A stretch of DNA of 35,243 nucleotides from Parabacteroides bouchesdurhonensis (GCF_900186615.1 NZ_LT896588.1:2154095-2189337); one strand, 5' to 3'; counted from the first letter of the stretch, positions 24,164 to 34,982 are shown. The notes: a model not told the origin generated them from the letters alone. A program made the numbers and translations.

Positions 24164-25084
24164 ATGGCCTATATCGATTATTACAACATTTTAGGGGTGA
24201 ACAAGAACGCTTCTCAGGATGACATTAAAAAAGCCTATAAGAAGTTGGCACGTAAATATCATCCGGACTTAAACCCGAACGATCCTAATGCACATCGTAA
24301 GTTTCAAGAGATAAATGAGGCAAACGAAGTGCTTAGTGATCCGGAAAAGCGAAAGAAATATGACCAATACGGTGAGAATTGGAAGCATGCGGATGAATAT
24401 GAATCTCAACGGCAGCAATATAGTAGGCAAGGTAATGGTTTTGCCGGGACTGGTGGTTTTACGAATGATGGAGGAACTTATTGGTCTTCATCAGGTGATG
24501 GAAGCGAGTTTTCGGATTTCTTTGAATCTATGTTCGGTTCTCGCCGTGGAGGAAGTAGTCGTTCTAATTATGGCTTCCGTGGTCAGGATTACACAACAGA
24601 GTTAAGTTTATCTTTGATGGATGCCGCAAAGACACATAAACAGGTGATTTCCGTGAATGGAAAGAATCTGAGGATTACTGTGCCTGCCGGGGTAGCCAAT
24701 GGACAAACAATTAAGCTGAAAGGACAAGGCGGACCGGGTACAAATGGTGGGCCGGATGGTGATTTGTATATCACATTCGTGATTCCGGATGATAGTAGAT
24801 TCAAACGGATTGGTGATGATTTGTATTTGACTGTTCCATTAGATCTTTATACCGCTATTTTAGGAGGCGAGCAAATTATTGATACTTTAGATAGCAAGGT
24901 GAAATTGAAAATAAAACCGGGTACGCAAAACAACAGTAAGGTCCGGCTGAAAGGTAAGGGATTTCCTGTTTATAAGAAGGACGGACAATGTGGTGATTTA
25001 ATTGTTACGTATTCAATCGAGATACCGACTAATCTGACAGAAAAGCAGAAAGATTTATTTCGGGAAATACAGAGTCTAAATTAA
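24164..25084 (+). CDS. cbpA: CbpA-type DnaJ co-chaperone
   Basis: A 306-residue J-domain protein. The J domain occupies 1-70 with the HPD motif ([12 protein letters not shown]) that stimulates the DnaK ATPase. A Gly/Phe-rich linker (about 85-135) follows, then two C-terminal substrate-binding domains (about 145-300; [30 protein letters not shown]). The cysteine-rich zinc finger of DnaJ is missing, as expected for CbpA. It is followed after 6-15 bp by a CbpM-like modulator, the usual CbpA partner. Likely a cytosolic or nucleoid-associated co-chaperone. Confidence 0.93.
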   Translation: MAYIDYYNILGVNKNASQDDIKKAYKKLARKYHPDLNPNDPNAHRKFQEINEANEVLSDPEKRKKYDQYGENWKHADEYESQRQQYSRQGNGFAGTGGFTNDGGTYWSSSGDGSEFSDFFESMFGSRRGGSSRSNYGFRGQDYTTELSLSLMDAAKTHKQVISVNGKNLRITVPAGVANGQTIKLKGQGGPGTNGGPDGDLYITFVIPDDSRFKRIGDDLYLTVPLDLYTAILGGEQIIDTLDSKVKLKIKPGTQNNSKVRLKGKGFPVYKKDGQCGDLIVTYSIEIPTNLTEKQKDLFREIQSLN

Positions 25085-25099
25085 AAAAACATGTGTATT

Positions 25100-25420
25100 A
25101 TGCAAACAGATTTAGTTATTGTCAGCGAATATTGCCAGAAATGTCATATAGACCCTTCATTTATCGTAATGCTGGAAGAAGGAGGTTTGATAGACATTAA
25201 CGTCATGGACGATGGAGAGAAGTATTTGTTATCTTCTCAATTACGTGACTTGGAACAGTACACACGTATGTATTACGATTTGTCTATTAATATTGAAGGA
25301 ATTGAAGCTATTCATCATATGCTGGACCGGATGAGAAACTTGCAGGACGAAATCTCATTGTTGAGAACTCGACTTCGTTTGTATGAACCATTCGATTTTG
25401 ATACAATAGAAAACTTATAG
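25100..25420 (+). CDS. cbpM: CbpM-like chaperone modulator
   Basis: A 106-residue protein from ATG 25100 (MQTDLVIVSEYC); an in-frame ATG at 25091 gives three more residues. The MerR-like helical N-terminus (VSEYCQKCHIDPSFIVMLEE followed by GGLI) and the coiled-coil-like C-terminal part (IHHMLDRMRNLQDEISLLRT) match the CbpM family that binds the J domain of CbpA and inhibits it. It sits right after cbpA and is surely co-transcribed. The C-terminal LYEPFDFDTIENL is acidic, as often in the family. Confidence 0.88.
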   Translation: MQTDLVIVSEYCQKCHIDPSFIVMLEEGGLIDINVMDDGEKYLLSSQLRDLEQYTRMYYDLSINIEGIEAIHHMLDRMRNLQDEISLLRTRLRLYEPFDFDTIENL

Positions 25421-25503
25421 TAGCAAATTGTAGGAAAATAAGGGCTTATTACTGCTTAAATGAGATTTGTATATAGGCAAATTGTAAATATATTGCAGGT
25501 TTA

Positions 25504-25535
25504 CTTGGAAGTTTGCTAAATTCTATATATCTTTG
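25504..25535 (+). promoter_or_regulatory. Promoter of initiator tRNA
   Basis: CTTG (25504-25507), 20 nt, then TATCTTTG (25528-25535), ending 34 bp before the tRNA. One mismatch in the -33 box. Confidence 0.65.
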
Positions 25536-25569
25536 CACTCGCACGCAATCAGAAATGGCGGCGCTATAT

Positions 25570-25641
<72 letters not shown>

Positions 25642-25645
25642 CTGG

Positions 25646-25672
25646 AAAAGGATATCTCAAAGATATCCTTTT
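25646..25672. terminator. Bidirectional terminator between tRNA and MATE gene
   Basis: A perfect 11-bp stem, AAAAGGATATC with GATATCCTTTT, 5-nt loop, T-rich on the plus side and A-tract arms that serve either direction. Confidence 0.88.
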
Positions 25673-27050
25673 ATTTTTTAGGGTTATTTATGTACAAAGG
25701 TCCTTTGTTTTTCCAGAATCCCGATTTATAATAGATATAAGTGATCGTAAGCCCTATGCAAAGGCTCGCTCCGATAGCCCACCAGATACCACTCCGTCCC
25801 CATATCGAACTGAACCAATAAGCAAGCGGAATCCGTATCAGCCACAGACAAGTGATGCTTACGGCCATAGGGAACACGGTAGTTCCGGCTCCCCGTAACG
25901 TTCCGTTATACACGTTCAATCCTCCATGCACGACAAAAAAGCCTCCCATAATGAGTAAGTATTCTTTGCCTATTGTAATAACCTCCGGATCATTGGTGAA
26001 GGCTAACATCATTTTATCTCCAAAGAAATAAATGGAGGTGAAGGTGATAAGGCTGAATATTATGTTGACAAACATGGCGAATCGTACGCCTTCACGTACT
26101 CTGTCCAGCCGTTTGGCTCCAATGTTCTGTCCGCAGAAGGCTGCTAATGCTCCGGATAATGTTAATATGGCTTGAGTGATGATGGTGTCAATCTTTCCAG
26201 CTGCACCATATGCTGTTAAAGTGTCAGTACCGAAATGGTTTACAATACCCAGTAGAGCGATAAGCCCCAGAGCTATGGCGCATTGCTGAATGCTGGTAGG
26301 CAAACCAATCTTTAAGCTTTCTTTAAATAATATGCCGTCGAATATTAAGTCTTGCTTCTTTATGGAAAGTAATGGATGTTGGTTGTTTACATAAATCAAG
26401 GCTGTGCACATGCCGATCCCTTGGGCAATGACGGTAGCCCGTGCTGCTCCTTCTATTCCCCAATCGAAACCGATGATAAAGAGTAAATCCAGTATTATAT
26501 TTAGAAAAGCGGAAAGCAGGATAAATAACATGGGGCGAAAAGATTCTCCTACACCCCGTAATATAGAAATAATACTATTGAATGTGACGAATAAGAAAGT
26601 GCCTCCTATATAAATACGAAAATAGGCTACGGCTTGCGGTATGACTTCCTCTGGTGTATTAGTCAACCTGAATATTGGTTCTGCAAAAATAATTCCTGTG
26701 ATAGATAGCAATATACCTGCTACAAGCATAAAGATGAAGAAGGATGAAAAGGCTCGCTGTACTTTATCAAATTGTTTGGCTCCGAAAAACTGGGATACAA
26801 CAACAGACGTTCCACTACCCACTCCAATTACCAATGAGATAATAAAATAGTAGATGAAGAAAGAGGCAGATACGGCTGCTAATGCTTCTTTCCCAATAAA
26901 TCGACCTACAATAATACTGTCTGTTATGTTATAAAGTTGTTGTAACAGGTTGCCTATTAGTAAGGGAAAAGAGAAACGTAGAATGACTTTCCATACTGAA
27001 CCATGTGTCAGATCATTCTTGTTTTTCTCCATAAATTGTTCGTTCTCCAT
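25671..27050 (-). CDS. MATE-family efflux transporter
   Basis: A 459-residue inner-membrane transporter of the MATE family, expected to export cationic drugs or metabolites in exchange for Na+ or H+. Twelve hydrophobic segments are recognisable. Family motifs include FPLLIGNLLQQLYNITDSII followed by VGRF at the N-terminus, the repeat-half equivalent IGLPTSIQQCAIALGLIALL, and TLRGAGTTVFPM. It starts 3 bp after the stop of the upstream YihY/BrkB gene, so the two form an operon. Start ATG 27050; an alternative Met is 6 codons later. The substrate is unknown. Confidence 0.95.
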   Translation of the reverse strand: MENEQFMEKNKNDLTHGSVWKVILRFSFPLLIGNLLQQLYNITDSIIVGRFIGKEALAAVSASFFIYYFIISLVIGVGSGTSVVVSQFFGAKQFDKVQRAFSSFFIFMLVAGILLSITGIIFAEPIFRLTNTPEEVIPQAVAYFRIYIGGTFLFVTFNSIISILRGVGESFRPMLFILLSAFLNIILDLLFIIGFDWGIEGAARATVIAQGIGMCTALIYVNNQHPLLSIKKQDLIFDGILFKESLKIGLPTSIQQCAIALGLIALLGIVNHFGTDTLTAYGAAGKIDTIITQAILTLSGALAAFCGQNIGAKRLDRVREGVRFAMFVNIIFSLITFTSIYFFGDKMMLAFTNDPEVITIGKEYLLIMGGFFVVHGGLNVYNGTLRGAGTTVFPMAVSITCLWLIRIPLAYWFSSIWGRSGIWWAIGASLCIGLTITYIYYKSGFWKNKGPLYINNPKK

Positions 27051-27053
27051 TAT

Positions 27054-28412
27054 CTAGAGATCTTTGAGCAATATATTATCGTTGGCTTTTACCATGTCAT
27101 CGCGAGTCTTGAGTAACGTTTCCCATTCTTTACTGAAAAGTTTGGATGTGTCGATCTTGAAATTCTCAGAGCCATATTCGTCCATTCTGGTAAGCAGATA
27201 GCTGACGGTTATTTTGTTTACATCAACAGCCGGTTGGTAATAAGCAACACGATCATCGTCTCCGTAATTTACTTCAATGATGATGTTCAATTCAGTAAGT
27301 AGATATAGAATCTGTGTAGTTAGTCGGATCGGAATACGGTATGCGTCCGATAACTCGTCGGCTGTATAGGGCTTTTCTCCATTTACGAAACGTTTCACAA
27401 TAAGCGATGCTATTAATAAAGTGAGGAAGTCTTTGTAACGTCGGCTTATGTTTTTACTATCTCGTTCAAAGCTGAACTTCTTTACATTCTGTGAAGCATA
27501 GGACAGCTCTGCCCCAAATAGGCAAATCAACCATGATAATTGCAGCCATAATAATAATAAAGGCAGGGCTGCAAAGCTTCCATAAATAGCATTGTATTTA
27601 CTGACCCAAATCTGTCCGCTAATGTAAATAAACTGGAAAAATTGGAAAGCGCAACCCGCGATGAATCCTGCAAGCAATCCGTTTACGAATCTTACCTTTG
27701 TATTGGGTAATGATACATATAAACCAGTGAAAGCAAGAGTTGTTATTATGTATGGCACTACGTTTAGCATTATTTCCATCAAAGGAGTGAAAAAGAAATA
27801 TTGGCTGAGAAACGAATTTTGTAATGTCGATACGAAAATAGAAAGACCGCTGGATGTCATGATCAATACCGGCAAAATCAGGAATAATGCCAAGTAGTCT
27901 GATATTTTGCGGTACCAGGGACGTGATTTTTGTATCTGCCATATATCATTAAATGTGTCTTCAATGGAAGAGATCAGGTTGATGACCGTATAAAATAAGA
28001 GAATAAAACCAATTCCAATTATGACGCCCCCTTGTGCTTGTGCCAGATAACTGTCTACAAATTCGAATGCTTTATTCAGTTCTGCTTCATGACCTGGAAA
28101 GTAATCTATCAGTTCTTGACTGACAGCACCTTGGAAACCAAATCCCTTGGCAACGCCTAGCAATACTGCTAATAATGGAACGATGGATAAAAGGGTACTA
28201 TAGGTAAGTGCGGATGCTTTTGTCTGTAAATTTTCATTCTTAAATCCACGAATGGCAAGGATGATCGTTTTAATGGTGTTGATATAAAGTTCTTTCAGGC
28301 CGCTTACTTCATTTTCGGTAATCCTCCAAATGTCGTAAGTAACAAAACGAATCGTGCGTGTCAAGAATGCTTGGATTCGTTCTCCGATTGGCTTTTTATC
28401 AGACTCTTTCAT
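27054..28412 (-). CDS. YihY/BrkB-family membrane protein
   Basis: A 452-residue inner-membrane protein. Start chosen at ATG 28412 (MKESDKKPIGERIQ), because the longer frame to 28487 runs into the RNase P RNA gene. About six membrane segments span residues 70-310, with the family motif LQTKASALTYSTLLSIVPLL followed by AVLLG and YNAIYGSFAALPLLLLWLQL followed by SWLICLFGAELSYA. The C-terminal about 120 residues form a cytosolic winged-helix-like domain common in Bacteroidota members. Once called RNase BN by mistake; the true function is unsettled. Forms an operon with the MATE gene. Confidence 0.92.
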   Translation of the reverse strand: MKESDKKPIGERIQAFLTRTIRFVTYDIWRITENEVSGLKELYINTIKTIILAIRGFKNENLQTKASALTYSTLLSIVPLLAVLLGVAKGFGFQGAVSQELIDYFPGHEAELNKAFEFVDSYLAQAQGGVIIGIGFILLFYTVINLISSIEDTFNDIWQIQKSRPWYRKISDYLALFLILPVLIMTSSGLSIFVSTLQNSFLSQYFFFTPLMEIMLNVVPYIITTLAFTGLYVSLPNTKVRFVNGLLAGFIAGCAFQFFQFIYISGQIWVSKYNAIYGSFAALPLLLLWLQLSWLICLFGAELSYASQNVKKFSFERDSKNISRRYKDFLTLLIASLIVKRFVNGEKPYTADELSDAYRIPIRLTTQILYLLTELNIIIEVNYGDDDRVAYYQPAVDVNKITVSYLLTRMDEYGSENFKIDTSKLFSKEWETLLKTRDDMVKANDNILLKDL

Positions 28413-28430
28413 GAGTAAAGTATTAAAAAT

Positions 28431-28782
28431 GCAGTCCGCCTGTAAGCCGGGTTCTGTACTTCTGCCAAAAACAAAAGTGCCTGCCATTTATCTTGTCTTA
28501 CCGTCACCGGTAAGCTTTAGCGGTCTACCCCCTGGCATCGGACGAGCAATCCTACATGCGCCAGTATACATGACCTTACAACCCATAAGACGTACGGCAT
28601 TCCATATTGCTATGGAATCCGGTAAGCTTTTACCTCACCTTTTCACCCTTACCGGCAAACCGGCGGTTATTTTCTGTTACGCTACTTTGCCCTTACGAAC
28701 AACTTCCTGTTAAGAAGTATGGTGCTCTGCGTTGCCCGGACTTTCCTCACATCCGAAGATGAGCGACAGACCGGCAGACTGC
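28431..28782 (-). ncRNA. rnpB: RNase P RNA
   Basis: Bacterial type A RNase P RNA, the catalytic subunit that trims tRNA 5' ends. On the minus strand it starts GCAGTCTGCCGGTCTGTCGC and has the conserved P4-side GAGGAAAGTCCGGGCAACGC. It ends with CAGAACCCGGCTTACAGGCG before the closing GACTGC that pairs with the 5' end (P1). The length, about 352 nt, fits. It lies just upstream of the YihY/BrkB gene. Confidence 0.95.
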
Positions 28783-28789
28783 AATTATG

Positions 28790-28797
28790 CAAAGATA
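28790..28797 (-). promoter_or_regulatory. -7 element of RNase P RNA
   Basis: The minus strand reads TATCTTTG, 7 bp before the RNA 5' end, the expected distance. No clear -33. Confidence 0.7.
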
Positions 28798-29154
28798 GGT
28801 AATTTAGTTTATAGTTGTCTATAGTGCACCGATATTTCAGTGTGCCATTGTGTCTGTATCAGAGTTGTTGGGATAGATTCTATGATATTTGAACATTGAA
28901 TTTACGTATGTATTCCTTCTGAACTTTCTGACGAACTTGCTGTTATAGTATTGAATACATGACCATTTGGCAGCTTTATGATTGTTAAAAAGGTACTTTG
29001 TAATGCACAGTACTGTTAAGTGCAGTTAAGTGCTTGAATAGTGTCGTTAAAAGTGATAAAAAAACAATAGGAAATGGAATATCTGCACGTTTTTTGAGTT
29101 TAATTTGTCACAAAGAAACTGTTAAATTTAAGTGTTTAATTAATTGATAGAAGT
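28798..29154. other. Intergenic region before the DegQ-type protease
   Basis: No gene seen. It holds a direct repeat GTTAAGTGC at 29015-29023 and 29025-29033 (period 10) and AT-rich sequence near 29050-29150. No TTTG/TAnnTTTG promoter is visible for the protease, so it may use an alternative sigma factor or a diverged promoter. Confidence 0.4.
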
Positions 29155-30648
29155 ATGAAAAAAATGTGGAAGAATATGCTTGGCCTTGTTCTCGTAGCTG
29201 CAATTGGCTCGGGAGCTGCAATTGGAACGAGTGCTTACATGATGAAAAAAGAACAGCCCGTTTATGCTGCCGGAGTGGAGAACACGTTTAAGCAACCCCT
29301 TCGACTGGCAAATTACAACTCTGTTGCTGCCGAGAATACAGATTTTACACATGCTGCCGAAAGTGCAGTGCATGGCGTTGTCCATATTAAGTCTGTTGCT
29401 AATATGAAGGAGGCAAACGCCGGAGAGCAATATATTGATCCGTTTGAATTTTTCTTCGGAAATCGTGGATTTCAACGTCCGCAACCGCAACCTCGCGTAG
29501 GAACAGGGTCTGGAGTGATTATTTCAACAGATGGATATATTATTACCAATAATCATGTTATTGATGGTGCCGATGAATTGGAAGTAACGTTGAACGACAA
29601 TAGAAAGTTTTCGGCAAAAGTTATAGGTGCTGATCCCACAACAGATATTGCTTTGTTGAAGATTGAAGCAAAAGATCTGCCGACTATTCCATTTGGAGAT
29701 TCTGAAAAATTGAAAGTAGGAGAATGGGTTTTGGCTGTTGGTAATCCTTTTAACTTGACATCTACTGTAACGGCTGGTATTGTTAGTGCAAAAGGTCGTG
29801 GTATTTCTGGTGGAGGCGGAAGTAAAATTGAATCGTTTATTCAAACGGATGCTGCTGTAAACCCTGGTAATAGTGGAGGAGCATTGGTGAATACTAAAGG
29901 AGAATTGGTTGGTATTAACACTGCTATTTATTCGCAAACAGGAAACTTTGCAGGATATTCGTTTGCTGTGCCTATCAGTATTGCCAGCAAAGTGGCAAAT
30001 GACTTGAAACAATATGGTACGGTTCAACGTGCAATTTTGGGTGTGCAAATTATAGATCCGCAGTATGTATCGGGTGATGATAAAGAAAAGGTAAAAGTGC
30101 TGGAAGGTGCTTATGTAGGAGGTTTTGCAGAACGTAGCTCGGCTAAAGAGGCTGGAATTGAAAAAGGTGATGTTATTATTGCTGTAAATGGTGCAAAAGT
30201 AAAATCAGCAAATGCTTTGCAAGAGCAGATCAGCAAATATCGTCCTGGTGATAAAGTGGAAATAAAGGTAGACCGCAATGGTACAACCAAAACATTTACG
30301 GTAGAACTTCGCAATGCACAGGGAAGTACACAAATATTGAAAGGTGGAGATAGTGCGGAAGTTCTTGGTGCGGCTTTCAGAGCTCTGACGGATAAACAAA
30401 AACAGCAATTGGGTGTAAGTTATGGCATTGAAGTAACTGGTGTAACTACTGGTAAATTGAAAGATGCCGGAATGAAGAAAGGCTTCATTATTATGGTTGC
30501 TAATAATCAAAAGATTACATCTCCTGAAGACTTGGAAAAACTTGTGGAAAACATACTTCAGGGACGTTCAGAAGATCAAGGATTGTTCATCAAAGGTTTC
30601 TATCCGAACGGACGCACTAAGTATTATGCTATAGATCTTGCCGAATAA
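29155..30648 (+). CDS. DegQ/HtrA-type periplasmic serine protease
   Basis: A 497-residue envelope protease/chaperone that degrades misfolded proteins. N-terminal signal or anchor (about 8-30, MLGLVLVAAIGSGAAIGTSA). The trypsin-like domain has His134 (ITNNHVIDGAD), Asp164 (TDIALLKI) and Ser240 (NPGNSGGAL). Two PDZ domains follow (about 290-385 and 400-490), including RSSAKEAGIEKGDVIIAVNG and KLKDAGMKKGFIIMVANN. The length is typical. It is followed by a hairpin and then the primary sigma gene. Single-gene transcript; regulation not visible. Confidence 0.96.
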   Translation: MKKMWKNMLGLVLVAAIGSGAAIGTSAYMMKKEQPVYAAGVENTFKQPLRLANYNSVAAENTDFTHAAESAVHGVVHIKSVANMKEANAGEQYIDPFEFFFGNRGFQRPQPQPRVGTGSGVIISTDGYIITNNHVIDGADELEVTLNDNRKFSAKVIGADPTTDIALLKIEAKDLPTIPFGDSEKLKVGEWVLAVGNPFNLTSTVTAGIVSAKGRGISGGGGSKIESFIQTDAAVNPGNSGGALVNTKGELVGINTAIYSQTGNFAGYSFAVPISIASKVANDLKQYGTVQRAILGVQIIDPQYVSGDDKEKVKVLEGAYVGGFAERSSAKEAGIEKGDVIIAVNGAKVKSANALQEQISKYRPGDKVEIKVDRNGTTKTFTVELRNAQGSTQILKGGDSAEVLGAAFRALTDKQKQQLGVSYGIEVTGVTTGKLKDAGMKKGFIIMVANNQKITSPEDLEKLVENILQGRSEDQGLFIKGFYPNGRTKYYAIDLAE

Positions 30649-30702
30649 AAGACAACGAATGAAAGTAGTCTTATAGGTGTGAAAAGATTGTTAAAGGTTT
30701 AT

Positions 30703-30735
30703 AATTGGCTGGATGTGGGGTGCATTCAGCCAATT
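30703..30735 (+). terminator. Terminator between protease and rpoD
   Basis: AATTGGCTG-g-ATG pairs with CAT-t-CAGCCAATT around a 7-nt loop; CTTTC follows, so the T run is weak. Confidence 0.7.
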
Positions 30736-30753
30736 CTTTCAATAAAATATTAT

Positions 30754-30761
30754 TATCTTTG
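30754..30761 (+). promoter_or_regulatory. -7 element of rpoD
   Basis: TATCTTTG lies 29 bp before the start codon; no good -33 box. Confidence 0.6.
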
Positions 30762-30790
30762 CACCCCGTATTCTCAATTAAAACAATTGG

Positions 30791-31651
30791 ATGAGACAAT
30801 TAAAGATTACAAAGTCCATTACCAATCGCGAAAGCGCTTCGCTTGATAAGTATCTTCAAGAAATTGGTCGAGAGGATCTTATTACGGTTGAAGAAGAAGT
30901 AGAATTGGCACAGGCAATTAAAAGAGGAGACCGGAGGGCATTGGAAAAATTAACCAGAGCTAATCTGCGTTTCGTCGTTTCTGTAGCTAAACAATATCAG
31001 AACCAGGGATTGAGTTTGCCCGACCTTATTAATGAAGGCAATTTGGGATTGATTAAAGCTGCTGAAAAATTTGATGAAACCAGAGGTTTTAAGTTTATTT
31101 CTTATGCTGTTTGGTGGATTCGTCAGTCTATTCTGCAAGCTTTGGCAGAACAGTCAAGAATCGTACGTCTTCCTTTGAACCAGGTAGGCTCATTGAATAA
31201 AATCAGTAAAGCCTTCTCTAAGTTTGAACAGGAAAATGAACGAAGACCTTCTCCTGAAGAGTTGGCAGACGAATTGGATATTCCTGTTGATAAGATTTCC
31301 GATACCTTGAAAGTGTCCGGACGTCATATATCAGTGGATGCTCCGTTTGTAGAAGGCGAAGACAATAGCCTCTTGGACGTTCTTGTGAACGATGATGCTC
31401 CAATTGCTGACCGATCGTTGATGAACGAATCATTAGCTAAAGAAATTGATAGAGCTCTTGCTACATTGACCGAAAGAGAATGTGAAATTATCAAAATGTT
31501 TTTCGGTATTGGTTGTCAGGAAATGACATTGGAAGAGATTGGCGACAAATTTGGCCTCACAAGAGAGCGTGTCCGCCAGATCAAGGAAAAAGCAATTAGA
31601 AGATTAAGACAAGGAACGCGTAGCAAGCTCCTCAAATCCTATTTAGGTTAA
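30791..31651 (+). CDS. rpoD: Primary RNA polymerase sigma factor
   Basis: The 286-residue primary sigma factor, of the short Bacteroidota type that lacks most of region 1.1. Region 1.2 ([20 protein letters not shown]), region 2 ([20 protein letters not shown], then [20 protein letters not shown]), region 3, and region 4 ([20 protein letters not shown] then [10 protein letters not shown]) are complete. It recognises the unusual TTTG/TAnnTTTG promoters, of which several exact examples occur in this window. Its own gene has a TATCTTTG -7 box and a strong terminator downstream. Confidence 0.97.
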   Translation: MRQLKITKSITNRESASLDKYLQEIGREDLITVEEEVELAQAIKRGDRRALEKLTRANLRFVVSVAKQYQNQGLSLPDLINEGNLGLIKAAEKFDETRGFKFISYAVWWIRQSILQALAEQSRIVRLPLNQVGSLNKISKAFSKFEQENERRPSPEELADELDIPVDKISDTLKVSGRHISVDAPFVEGEDNSLLDVLVNDDAPIADRSLMNESLAKEIDRALATLTERECEIIKMFFGIGCQEMTLEEIGDKFGLTRERVRQIKEKAIRRLRQGTRSKLLKSYLG

Positions 31652-31684
31652 CCTCGGAAAAGTTGATTGAAGAGGTCGCTAAAG

Positions 31685-31720
31685 CTCCATATTCTGGGAA
31701 AAGGAATATGGAGTTTTTTT
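31685..31720 (+). terminator. Terminator of rpoD
   Basis: CTCCATATTC (31685-31694) pairs with GAATATGGAG (31704-31713), 9-nt loop, then a T run. Confidence 0.92.
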
Positions 31721-31780
31721 TATTCCTTTCGAGAGAAATTTTATTTTCTTCCGAAAGGAATTTTATTTTCTTCCGAATGT
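31715..31780. repeat. Three tandem 22-bp repeats after rpoD
   Basis: Two units share 19 identical bases, AATTTTATTTTCTTCCGAA, at 31737-31755 and 31759-31777 (22-bp period). A degenerate unit, TTTTTTTATTCCTTTCGAG, sits one period earlier at 31715-31733. TTCCTTTCG at the left mirrors CGAAAGGAA at 31752-31760. The period and AATT/TTTCG wording resemble the array at 20741-20828. Confidence 0.75.
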
Positions 31781-31873
31781 ACTTATTTTTGCTGTTAAAA
31801 ATAAATTATCTATTTTCGACGAAAACGGGCAATTAGTCCTGTCTTTGTTTCCTTAAAATAAATATGTTGAATT

Positions 31874-32770
31874 ATGGATCGAAGAACGTTCTTGAAAAAA
31901 TCGTGTGGTGGAATGGTGGTGTTGTCTTGTCCGGGATTGAATATGACGGAAAAGAACAAAAAGATACGCTTTGGATTGATTACAGATTTACATTTTGCCC
32001 GAAAAGAAAAGTGGGAAACTCGTTATTATGAGCAATCAAAGCAAAAGTTGCAAGATGCAATAACTGTGTTTAATGATGAAAAAGTCGATTTCTTAATTGA
32101 ATTGGGAGATTTGAAAGATCAAGGAACTCCTCCGGATAAAGTACAAACATTATCTTTTTTGGATGAGATAGAGAATACATTGCAAACATTTAATGGCCCT
32201 GTATATCATGTACTTGGAAATCATGATATGGATAGTATTTCTAAGCAGGATTATTTAGCTCATACTCGGAACTGGAATGATACAAAAGGAAAAACTTATT
32301 ATTCTTTTGTCAGAGATAAATTTAAATTTATTGTTTTGGATGGCAATTTTAATGAGGATAGTTCCGATTATAATTGTGGTAATTTTCAGTGGACAAAAGC
32401 AATGATTCCTGATGATCAAAAGATGTGGTTGCAAAAAGAATTGGAGAATAGTAAATATCCGGTTATTATTTTTGTTCATCAATTATTGGATGCTTTCTCT
32501 GGAATATCAAGAGATGTCTGTATTTTAAATGCTGATGAAATTGTCCAAATTTTAGAGCGAAGTAAAAATGTTATAGCTGTTTTTCAAGGACATCATCATT
32601 ATGGGCATTATAGTTTTAAAGACGGAATTCATTATTTTACAATGAAAGGGATGATAGAAGGGAGTCTTCCGGAAAATAATAGTTTTGCCGTAGTAGAGAT
32701 TGATGAAGATGCTAATATTTATCTTGATGGTTATTTTAAATGTGAAGATAAAATTATGAGAAAGTCTTAA
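31874..32770 (+). CDS. Exported calcineurin-like metallophosphoesterase
   Basis: A 298-residue metallophosphoesterase of the Icc/purple-acid-phosphatase-like fold. The N-terminus MDRRTFLKKSCGGMVVLSCP looks like a Tat-type signal (RRTFLKK) with a possible lipobox cysteine at residue 19. Metal-binding motifs follow in order: LITDLHFA, IELGDLKDQG (Asp in GD), VLGNHDMD, VIIFVHQLLD, and FQGHHHYGHY. It would hydrolyse phosphomono- or diesters outside the cytoplasm; the substrate is unknown. It stands alone between the rpoD repeat region and the rRNA operon promoters. AT-rich compared with its neighbours (many AAA/TTA codons), which may point to acquisition. Confidence 0.9.
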   Translation: MDRRTFLKKSCGGMVVLSCPGLNMTEKNKKIRFGLITDLHFARKEKWETRYYEQSKQKLQDAITVFNDEKVDFLIELGDLKDQGTPPDKVQTLSFLDEIENTLQTFNGPVYHVLGNHDMDSISKQDYLAHTRNWNDTKGKTYYSFVRDKFKFIVLDGNFNEDSSDYNCGNFQWTKAMIPDDQKMWLQKELENSKYPVIIFVHQLLDAFSGISRDVCILNADEIVQILERSKNVIAVFQGHHHYGHYSFKDGIHYFTMKGMIEGSLPENNSFAVVEIDEDANIYLDGYFKCEDKIMRKS

Positions 32771-32849
32771 TTCTTTATTTTGTAACTTCCAGTATTTCAA
32801 TGGTTCTTATTCTCAAGCTTCAAAAACCGTAAAAATAATAGTCAAAAGA

Positions 32850-32881
32850 TTTGGAGTATATGTTTAAGAACACTACTTTTG
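32850..32881 (+). promoter_or_regulatory. rRNA operon promoter P1
   Basis: TTTG (32850-32853), 20 nt, TACTTTTG (32874-32881). Exact match to the Bacteroides consensus, about 330 bp before 16S. Confidence 0.75.
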
Positions 32882-33036
32882 TCCCCGCATTCAAGCGAGA
32901 GGGCATTAAATTTAAGTATTAGAAGGAAATGTTTTCCGGGTATCGGGTCACTGAGGTTAGAAGTATCTAAGCAATATGTCGGTTTGTGCGGTGGAAAACA
33001 GGTATAAAAACTTTCCACAAAATTTTGTTCATAAAA

Positions 33037-33067
33037 TTTGCGTGAAAGAAAAAAGTCCTTACCTTTG
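33037..33067 (+). promoter_or_regulatory. rRNA operon promoter P2
   Basis: TTTG (33037-33040), 19 nt, TACCTTTG (33060-33067). Exact consensus, about 140 bp before 16S and close upstream of boxA. Confidence 0.88.
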
Positions 33068-33095
33068 CACTCGCTTTTCAAACGAAAGCAAACAA

Positions 33096-33109
33096 CGTTC
33101 TTTGAAAAA
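33096..33109 (+). promoter_or_regulatory. rRNA leader boxA-like antitermination site
   Basis: CGTTCTTTGAAAAA in the leader. A related GATCTTTGACATG occurs in the spacer after tRNA-Ala (35169-35181), before the 23S gene. Known rRNA boxA elements occur at both places. Confidence 0.65.
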
Positions 33110-33208
33110 TTTACATACAACTAAAAAGTAGTACAAGTATTAAAAAATTAATACCGTCAATACTTACAATAAACAAGGTTATTCTGAGCAGAGATAAAAA
33201 CAATTTAA

Positions 33209-34736
<1,528 letters not shown>

Positions 34737-34908
34737 GGAGCACAGAATTACCGAGTATAGTAACGAAGGTATTAACTTCCTTACTTGTGCTGCTTTAGTT
34801 GTAATGTATTTATATATGATCTTAAAACTGGACAACCCAGTAGAGAAAACAGAAGCTTCGACGCGGTATCCCCGCGGAAAGAAAGTTTCAGGAAGAAAAA
34901 GATAAGCC

Positions 34909-34982
34909 AGTCCTATAGCTCAGTTGGTTAGAGCGCTACACTGATAATGTAGAGGTCGGCAGTTCAACTCTGCCTGGGACTA
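34909..34982 (+). tRNA. tRNA-Ile (GAT)
   Basis: Cloverleaf with anticodon GAT (CTGATAATG loop). Acceptor AGTCCTA pairs with TGGGACT. Located in the 16S-23S spacer, as is usual. Confidence 0.96.

Noticed and set aside
28413-28487. Longer start of the YihY/BrkB gene
   Set aside because: The extension is translated from RNase P RNA sequence; ATG 28412 gives a normal N-terminus.
32842-33120. Minus-strand 92-aa frame before the rRNA operon
   Set aside because: Overlaps both rRNA promoters and boxA; no recognisable protein features.
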